DNA of 64,000 nucleotides, taken from positions 2,542,001-2,606,000 of the forward strand of contig NZ_CP075188.1 of assembly GCF_020510525.1 (NCBI RefSeq), written 5' to 3'. This document shows positions 59,409-64,000 of the stretch, in pieces. Within the stretch, counting starts at the first letter, position 1; each line of letters opens with the position of its first letter. This DNA comes from Quatrionicoccus australiensis (GTDB lineage Bacteria; Pseudomonadota; Gammaproteobacteria; Burkholderiales; Rhodocyclaceae). Under the pieces are notes generated by a model that was given only the letters and a program-made list of their open reading frames with translations, was not told the DNA's origin and did not search any database. The position numbers and the translations under genes were made by a program.

Positions 59409-60369
59409 TGCCTACCAAACACGTCATCAGTGTAAGTGGCGGGAAGGACAGCGCAGCTACGCGCTGCTCGCGCTTGAACGCTGCCGGCGCGACTCGATCA
59501 TTCCAATATTTTGCGATACCGGCAATGAGCATCAGGCTGTATATGACTATCTGGCCTATCTTGAGCTGGCGCTCGATATCAAGATCACTCGCCTCAAGGC
59601 AGATTTCACCGAACAAATCGCCGCGAAACGGCGTTTCATTGCCAACGATCAACGCATCGGACGTGACAAACATGGCCGGCGCATCCGCTGGTCGAACAAG
59701 GCAAAACGGCGGGCACTGGGCGCCCTGTATCCCACCGGTAATCCATTCCTTGATCTGTGCATCTGGAAGGGCCGTTTCCCGTCCCGGAAGGCTCAATTCT
59801 GCACCGAGGAATTGAAGCGGAATCAGGCGGTGATGTTCCAGCTCGATTTGATCGATGACGGCCATCAAGTGATTAGCTGGCAAGGCGTTCGTCGGGATGA
59901 AAGCCAGAACCGAAGAAATGCCAAGAAAATCGAGCGCCTTGGTCCAAACCTCTACGCTTTTCGGCCGTTGGTCGATTGGACGGCGCTGAAGGTTTTCGAC
60001 TATTGCGCCAGCCACCGCATCCAGCCAAACCCGCTTTATCTTCAGGGAATGAACCGAGTCGGCTGCATGCCTTGCATCAACTGTGGCAAGGAAGAAATCC
60101 GCCAGATCATGGCTAGATTTCCCGAGGCGCTGACTGAAAAAGATGAGTGGGAAAGACTGGTTTCACTCGCTTCGAAGAGAGGATTCTCAACCTTTTTCAA
60201 CAAAGAGCTTCACGCGAAAAACTACGCGGATCGGCGAGTGCATGAATCCAATCGAATCGAGTCGGTAATTCACTGGGCGCATACCAGCCATGGCGGTCGT
60301 CAACTAGATATGTTGTCGGGGCTAATCGAACCGTCGATGTGTTCTTCATCGTATGGGCTTTGCGAATGA
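59408..60369 (+). pseudogene. PAPS-reductase/DndC-like PP-loop protein, frameshifted
   Basis: The first frame gives MPTKHVISVSGGKDSAAT, the PP-loop ATP pyrophosphatase motif. The family then continues in another frame (YALLALERCRRDSIIPIFCDTGNE...CMPCINCGKEEI...). The break is at 59458-59461: restoring a second TACG would give DSAATYALLALE, so a 4-nt tandem contraction is likely. In phages such proteins are often in the packaging region and have been linked to DNA modification or sulfur chemistry. As read, the product is truncated after 18 matching residues. Confidence 0.8.
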
Positions 60370-61277
60370 ATAAAGAACAGGAACGCGCTTGGAAAGCGGC
60401 AGAACGCGCCGCACAACAGCTGCGCAAGGATCTGATCGACGGCACTTACGATGACGTGATTGCCTTGCTGCTGCAGGCTAAGTCGAATATCGCGGCAGCA
60501 CTGGCGAACCAGCCTTCTGACTTTCAGCAATGGCACCTTGGGCTGATCAATATCGAGATCGACCGGGTGCTTGGAGTGTTCCAGGACAAGGCTGGCGAGA
60601 TGGTTTCCAATGCTGTCGGCGCGGCATGGGAGGGCGGTATTTCGGCGATCGACAAGCCGCTCGCAGCAGCCAGATTCGAGGTCATCATGCCGGTACTGGA
60701 TACCCAGCAGTTGCTGGCAATGCGTACGTTCATGGTCGATCGCATCAAAGACGTCGGCGTGCAGGCCGCGCAGAAGATCAAGGCGGAAATCGGCCTGGCA
60801 ATGATCGGCACGCAGGACATCAACCAGACGGTCGGAAAGGTTGCCGAAATCCTCGGCGATGGCAGCAAATCGCGCGCAGCGACCATCGTTGGAGACAACC
60901 TCACCAGGGCATGGGCATATGCATCCAACGAGCGTGCGCTGCAGGCGGATGAGGCTGGGGTGAAGATGAAAAAGACCTGGCGCCGCTCCGGGAAAATCCA
61001 CTCACGCCTGGCTCATGACCTGGCCGACGGAACAACCAAGGCGATCGACCAACCTTTCGTGATCAATGGCCACAACGTGATGTATCCGAAGGATCCGAAA
61101 GCACCGCTGGCTGAAATCATCAACTGCGGCTGCGTCGCCCTGTATCGGCCCGTCGAGATGAAATCCACGCTGGCCGACAAGCGCGCATTCACCGCGCGCG
61201 AGCTCGAGCTGAACCCGTACAAGAAACAAATGGCGAGCGGAAAAACTCTCGCTGAAATTCTGGCCAGCCTGAAATGA
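60366..61277 (+). CDS. gpF-like head morphogenesis protein (minor capsid)
   Basis: The 303-residue protein has a helical N-terminus and the C-terminal SPP1-gp7/Mu-F-like motif (WRRSGKIHSRLAHDLADGTTKAIDQPFVINGHNVMYPKDPKAPLAEIINCGCVALY), with conserved R-x-H and CGC. It is a minor capsid/ejection component bound near the portal. The start ATG overlaps the preceding stop. In Mu the protease-capsid genes come next; here the capsid operon is elsewhere, on the other strand. Confidence 0.87.
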   Translation: MNKEQERAWKAAERAAQQLRKDLIDGTYDDVIALLLQAKSNIAAALANQPSDFQQWHLGLINIEIDRVLGVFQDKAGEMVSNAVGAAWEGGISAIDKPLAAARFEVIMPVLDTQQLLAMRTFMVDRIKDVGVQAAQKIKAEIGLAMIGTQDINQTVGKVAEILGDGSKSRAATIVGDNLTRAWAYASNERALQADEAGVKMKKTWRRSGKIHSRLAHDLADGTTKAIDQPFVINGHNVMYPKDPKAPLAEIINCGCVALYRPVEMKSTLADKRAFTARELELNPYKKQMASGKTLAEILASLK

Positions 61278-61406
61278 AAAGACGGTGCGACCACTCCCGG
61301 TGCTGTAACACCGAAGGTGGCCACCTCCCGCAGATGAAGCCTGCGTTTGGCCAAGGCACCGTACCGTCGCGACGGCGCCGACAGCCTACACGCAATAGGC
61401 ATAATC

Positions 61407-61622
61407 GTGAAAGAAGTTCGATGCATCAGCTGTAAGAGGAAACTTGCCGAGGCGGACTATATCCGGCTCGAAATCAAATGCCCGCGCTGCGGGAAGATGA
61501 ACATTCTGAAGGCCGTTGAGCCTCCCATATTGGAGATATCTCAATGGAACCGCTCTATAACAACCCGACAAATCCCATCATTCCGTGGCTCGGAGGAAAG
61601 CGCCGACTCGCCGACCGGTTGA
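61407..61622 (+). CDS. com: Com-like zinc-finger translational activator
   Basis: A 71-residue protein whose first 45 residues match Mu Com: VRCISCKRKL...IRLEIKCPRCGKMNIL, a four-Cys zinc finger. Com binds the mRNA of the overlapping DNA modification gene and opens its start. The start is GTG 61407; upstream codons lack a ribosome site. The methylase start at 61544 lies inside this gene, as mom lies within com in Mu. The product is probably sound although its target gene is truncated. Confidence 0.8.
   Translation: MKEVRCISCKRKLAEADYIRLEIKCPRCGKMNILKAVEPPILEISQWNRSITTRQIPSFRGSEESADSPTG
61516..61544 (+). promoter_or_regulatory. hairpin over the methylase ribosome site and start codon
   Basis: TTGAG (61516-61520) pairs with CTCAA (61540-61544), and CTCC (61522-61525) with GGAG (61532-61535). 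This hides the ribosome site and the A of the ATG. The arrangement mirrors the Com-controlled mom leader of Mu. Confidence 0.65.
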
Positions 61623-61756
61623 TTCCGCTGTTTCCACAGCATGAGTGCTACGTGGAGTTGTTCTGCGGTGGGGCCGCTCTGTATTTCTTGCGGCCCGTGT
61701 CTGCTCCGGTTGAAGTGCTGAACGATATCAACGGTGAGCTCGTCAATTTTAGTCGG
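61544..61756 (+). pseudogene. DNA adenine methylase (Dam-like), truncated at the phage end
   Basis: The first about 70 residues match phage Dam proteins: NPIIPWLGGKRRLADRLIPLFP, CYVELFCGGAALYFLRP, VEVLNDINGELVN. Similarity stops at about 61756 and the catalytic DPPY and target-recognition parts are missing. The frame then runs open through the last 118 bp of the phage, across the target duplication and in frame into the host regulator gene at 61967. It is not a functional methylase. Confidence 0.85.
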
Positions 61757-61810
61757 CGCCTGATTTTTGCCACACGAAACTATTTTTCAGTGCCGTCCCG
61801 TTTTTTCCCA

Positions 61811-61874
61811 CCTCATCCCGGCTCATCCCGCATTTATCTCGGCATTCCCCGTTTGTTTATCTCGCCCCCTCTCA
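61811..61874. repeat. right phage end with transposase-binding boxes
   Basis: Read inward on the minus strand: terminus TGAGAGGGGGCGAGATAAAC (61874-61855), then CCGAGATAAATG (61842-61831), then two CGGGATGAG copies ending at 61830 and 61820. The first box is inverted relative to, and at the same distance from the terminus as, the left-end box. Confidence 0.82.
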
Positions 61875-61880
61875 ATAAGT
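61875..61880. repeat. target-site duplication, right copy (ataagt)
   Basis: Exact copy of 22545-22550, directly after the CA terminus. Joining the flanks restores a continuous host sequence. Confidence 0.88.
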
Positions 61881-61934
61881 TTTTGCCCGGCCAGTCGGCC
61901 TGCCGCTCGCCGTGGCGTCCGGCTCCGGGCAAAA
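61881..61934. repeat. inverted repeat upstream of the response regulator gene
   Basis: TTTTGCCCGG (61881-61890) and CCGGGCAAAA (61925-61934) are perfect 10-bp arms. Before prophage insertion they lay between the TTGTnAx repeats and the regulator start. A leader hairpin or operator are both possible. Confidence 0.55.
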
Positions 61935-61966
61935 TGCGCCATCGCCAGCCTTTTCCTGCCTATTTG

Positions 61967-62686
61967 ATGAGTTCACCGCCCCGCATCCTGGTCCTCGACG
62001 ACGAAGCCGAGTTGCGCGCCCTGCTCGAACGCTATCTGGGCAGCCAGGGTTTTGCCGTGCGCCAGGTCGCCAACGCCGCCCAGCTCGACAAGCTGCTGGC
62101 GCGCGAGCCCTACGACGCGCTGGTCCTCGACCTGATGCTGCCCGACGAGGACGGCCTGGCAATCTGCCGCCGTCTGCGCGCGGCCGGCGAAAACCTGCCC
62201 ATCCTGATGTTGACCGCGCGCGGCGATGCGGTCGACCGCATCATCGGCCTCGAAACTGGCGCCGACGATTACCTGGCCAAGCCTTTCGAGCCGCGCGAAC
62301 TGGCGGCCCGCCTCAAGGCCCTGCTGCGCCGCCAGCAACTGGCGCGCGCCAGCGCCACACTGACCGGCGCCGGCACAATTGCTTTCGGACCCTATCGCCT
62401 GCATCTGGAAAGCTGCCGGCTGAGCCGCGACGGCGCAACGGTGGAACTGAGCAGCGGCGAATTTGCCCTGCTCCGCGTGTTGACCGCCCAGCCGGGCCGG
62501 CCGCTCAGCCGCGAACGCCTGCTCGCACTGGCGTTCGGCCGCGACCACGGCAACAGCGAGCGCAGCGTGGACGTGCAGATCCTGCGCCTGCGCCGCCTGC
62601 TCGAAGCCGACCCGGCGACGCCGCGCTACATCCGCACCGTCTGGGGCGCCGGCTACGTCTTCGTCGGCGACGAGGAAACGCCGTGA
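61967..62686 (+). CDS. OmpR-family response regulator
   Basis: The 239-residue protein has a receiver domain (DDE at the acidic pocket, phospho-acceptor Asp in LVLDLMLPDEDG, LMLTARG, and YLAKPFEP Lys) and a C-terminal winged helix (ELSSGEFALLRVLTAQPGRPLSRERL; SVDVQILRLRRLLEADPATPRYIRTVWGAGYVFV). It pairs with the kinase gene that overlaps its stop. ATG 61967 begins the conserved domain; the longer open frame is the broken phage methylase upstream. The prophage sits 87 bp before the start and has cut this gene off from its former upstream region. Confidence 0.9.
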   Translation: MSSPPRILVLDDEAELRALLERYLGSQGFAVRQVANAAQLDKLLAREPYDALVLDLMLPDEDGLAICRRLRAAGENLPILMLTARGDAVDRIIGLETGADDYLAKPFEPRELAARLKALLRRQQLARASATLTGAGTIAFGPYRLHLESCRLSRDGATVELSSGEFALLRVLTAQPGRPLSRERLLALAFGRDHGNSERSVDVQILRLRRLLEADPATPRYIRTVWGAGYVFVGDEETP

Positions 62687-64000
62687 GCGCCCGCCGCTGG
62701 CTGCCGCGCAGCCTCTACGGGCGCAACCTGCTGCTCATTGTCGGCCTCATCCTGTGCGCCGAGATCGGCGCCGCACTCGCCTTCCACCTGCTGATCCAGA
62801 TGCCGCGCATCGAGCGCCTGGGCGAACTCAGCGAAAAGTACCTCGGCGTGCTGTCGACCGCCATCGCCCACATGCCGCCGGGCGAGCGCGAGCGCTTCAG
62901 CCAGCAGTTGCAGCAACCGGACGGCACGGTATTGATCAGCCGCCAGGCGCCGGCCAATCTCGTCCGGCCAAACGCCCTGCTCACCCGCCTGGCACTCGAA
63001 CGACTGCAACGTCACCTCGGCGAACGGGCGCAGCTTGTCTGGTCGGAACAGCCGCGGCCGCGCCTGTGGATCGCCAGCCAGATTGGTGACGAAACCTGGT
63101 GGCTGGGCCTCGATGCCGGCGCGCTCGGCGGTGCCCGGCTGGCCCTGGCATTCGGCATCCTGCTGGCGACGACGCTGCTCGCCGCGCTCGGCGCCAGCCT
63201 CATCCAGCGCAATATCCATCGCCCGCTGAAAACCCTGGAACAGGCCGCCGCCGGCCTCGCCGACGGCCACTTCCCGGTCGTGCACCTGGCCGATGCGCCG
63301 AGCGAGATCGCCCACCTTGCCGCCGCTTTCGACAGCATGGCCCGCCAGCTCGAAGCCGGCGAGCGCGAACGCGGCATCATGCTGGCCGGCATTTCGCACG
63401 ACCTGCGCACGCCGCTCGCCAAGCTGCGCCTCGCCGTCGAGATCCTGCACGCCAGCGGCGAAGAGGAATTGCTGCAGGGCATGGTGCGCAACATCGCCGC
63501 TGCCGACCAGATCATCGACCAGTTCATCGACTTCGCCCGTCTTGACAGTGCCGAGACGCCTACCGTGTGCGACGCGGAAGAATTGCTGCGCGACATCGTC
63601 GCCAGCTTCGCCACATCCCGCCTCGTCATCGCGCCGGTCGCCACCGATCTGCCGCTGCTGCCCTGCCGCCCGGTGGCGCTACGCCGCGCCATCGCCAACC
63701 TGCTCGGCAACGCGCTCAAGTACAGCGCCGACGAAGTCGCGATTCGCCTGGAATGCCAGGGCGAAAACCTGCACTTTTGCATCGTCGACCGCGGGCCGGG
63801 CATTCCGGAGTCCGAGCAGGCCCGGCTGCGCCAGCCCTTCACCCGCCTCGCCCCGGCGCGCGGCGGCCCGGCCGGCGCCGGCCTCGGGCTGGCCATCGTC
63901 GAGCGCATCATGCGCATGCATGCCGGGCGTCTCGAATTGCACAACCTGCCGCAAGGCGGCCTGGAAGCCGAGCTGATCCTGCCCGGCCTCAACCCCGAAC
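62683..64000 (+). CDS. sensor histidine kinase, EnvZ-like (3' end outside window)
   Basis: Start GTG overlaps the regulator stop (GTGA). About 439 residues are visible: a membrane segment (LLLIVGLILCAEIGAALAFHLL), a periplasmic loop of about 110 residues, a second membrane segment (LALAFGILLATTLLAALGASLI), HAMP, the phospho-acceptor His in GISHDLRTPLAKLRL, and the ATPase domain with N box NLLGNALKYS, G1 DRGPGIPE and G2 GAGLGLAIV. The sequence ends near the expected C-terminus. It phosphorylates the upstream regulator; the signal is unknown. Confidence 0.9.
   Translation, partial: MSARRWLPRSLYGRNLLLIVGLILCAEIGAALAFHLLIQMPRIERLGELSEKYLGVLSTAIAHMPPGERERFSQQLQQPDGTVLISRQAPANLVRPNALLTRLALERLQRHLGERAQLVWSEQPRPRLWIASQIGDETWWLGLDAGALGGARLALAFGILLATTLLAALGASLIQRNIHRPLKTLEQAAAGLADGHFPVVHLADAPSEIAHLAAAFDSMARQLEAGERERGIMLAGISHDLRTPLAKLRLAVEILHASGEEELLQGMVRNIAAADQIIDQFIDFARLDSAETPTVCDAEELLRDIVASFATSRLVIAPVATDLPLLPCRPVALRRAIANLLGNALKYSADEVAIRLECQGENLHFCIVDRGPGIPESEQARLRQPFTRLAPARGGPAGAGLGLAIVERIMRMHAGRLELHNLPQGGLEAELILPGLNPE

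Larger units (their letters stand above)
22551..61874. mobile_element. complete Mu-like transposable siphophage prophage (39.3 kb)
   Basis: Both ends are defined by 5'-TG...CA-3' termini with matching inverted boxes and a 6-bp target duplication. Inside are a repressor, a DDE transposase and its AAA partner, Gam, GemA, Mor, lysis genes, terminase, portal, gpF, protease-capsid, tail tube, tape measure and Com. There is no tRNA target and no tyrosine or serine integrase. The tail tube and long tape measure, with no sheath or baseplate genes of the Mu type, suggest a siphovirus (B3/D3112-like) tail. The gene layout is unusual: capsid and tail operons run left of the repressor on the minus strand. 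Two genes are broken (PAPS reductase-like, methylase), but the core morphogenesis genes look intact. Confidence 0.95.

Noticed and set aside
61278..61406. Fourth copy of the late element before com
   Set aside because: GGCACCG near 61350 matches only the first seven bases and the rest diverges. A CATAAT at 61400 is too close to the GTG start. Left unassigned.
22551..61874. Integration at a tRNA gene by an integrase
   Set aside because: No tRNA-like sequence is seen at either junction and no tyrosine or serine recombinase is encoded; a DDE transposase and a 6-bp duplication explain the insertion.
1..64000. CRISPR arrays, rRNA or tRNA genes
   Set aside because: No regularly spaced repeats of CRISPR type and no rRNA or tRNA-like folds were noticed on reading both strands; a covariance search could not be run.

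Overview
The window is GC-rich DNA with tightly packed operons and Gram-negative gene families. It looks like a betaproteobacterial chromosome, perhaps from the Rhodocyclales. That placement is inferred from gene content and is not proven. It has three parts: host metabolism (1-22550), a complete transposable Mu-like siphophage prophage (22551-61874), and the start of a host two-component system (61875-64000).

Host, left side. A fatty acid beta-oxidation operon (hydroxyacyl-CoA dehydrogenase/enoyl-CoA hydratase, thiolase, acyl-CoA dehydrogenase) ends at a strong terminator. The debris of a YhcG-type nuclease gene follows. Next is a purine scavenging island: a BMP-type binding protein and an adenine deaminase on the minus strand, then on the plus strand a CDA-fold deaminase, xanthine dehydrogenase xdhABC, an ABC importer (double ATPase plus two permeases), an 8-oxoguanine-type deaminase and guanine deaminase. 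Together they would import purines, deaminate adenine and guanine to hypoxanthine and xanthine, and oxidise these to urate. No urate-degrading gene is present. Two secreted or envelope proteins close this part.

Prophage. Its ends can be placed from sequence: 5'-TG...CA-3' termini carrying inverted GCGAGATAAA boxes, flanked by a perfect 6-bp duplication (ataagt). It lies in the divergent regulatory region between a small secreted protein gene and an OmpR/EnvZ-type pair. It spans 39.3 kb and its layout is unusual. The repressor/early switch (41.2-41.8 kb) lies in the middle. The early, lysis and packaging genes (ner-like, transposase A, B, Gam, RdgC, HU, GemA, Mor, endolysin, Rz/Rz1, terminase, portal, gpF, Com) run rightward. 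The protease-capsid, tail and adsorption genes run leftward from the switch to the left end. Regulatory signals include an operator palindrome inside the early promoter, a shared element before three late operons, a tail-chaperone frameshift window, a nested capsid start, and a Com-type hairpin on the methylase start codon.

Decay and additions. Inside the prophage a PAPS-reductase-like gene carries a 4-nt frameshift and the terminal DNA adenine methylase is truncated. Its open frame runs through the phage end into the host response regulator. Between Mor and the lysis genes lie short ORFs separated by palindromes that resemble integron attC sites; this is the most speculative and perhaps the newest feature.
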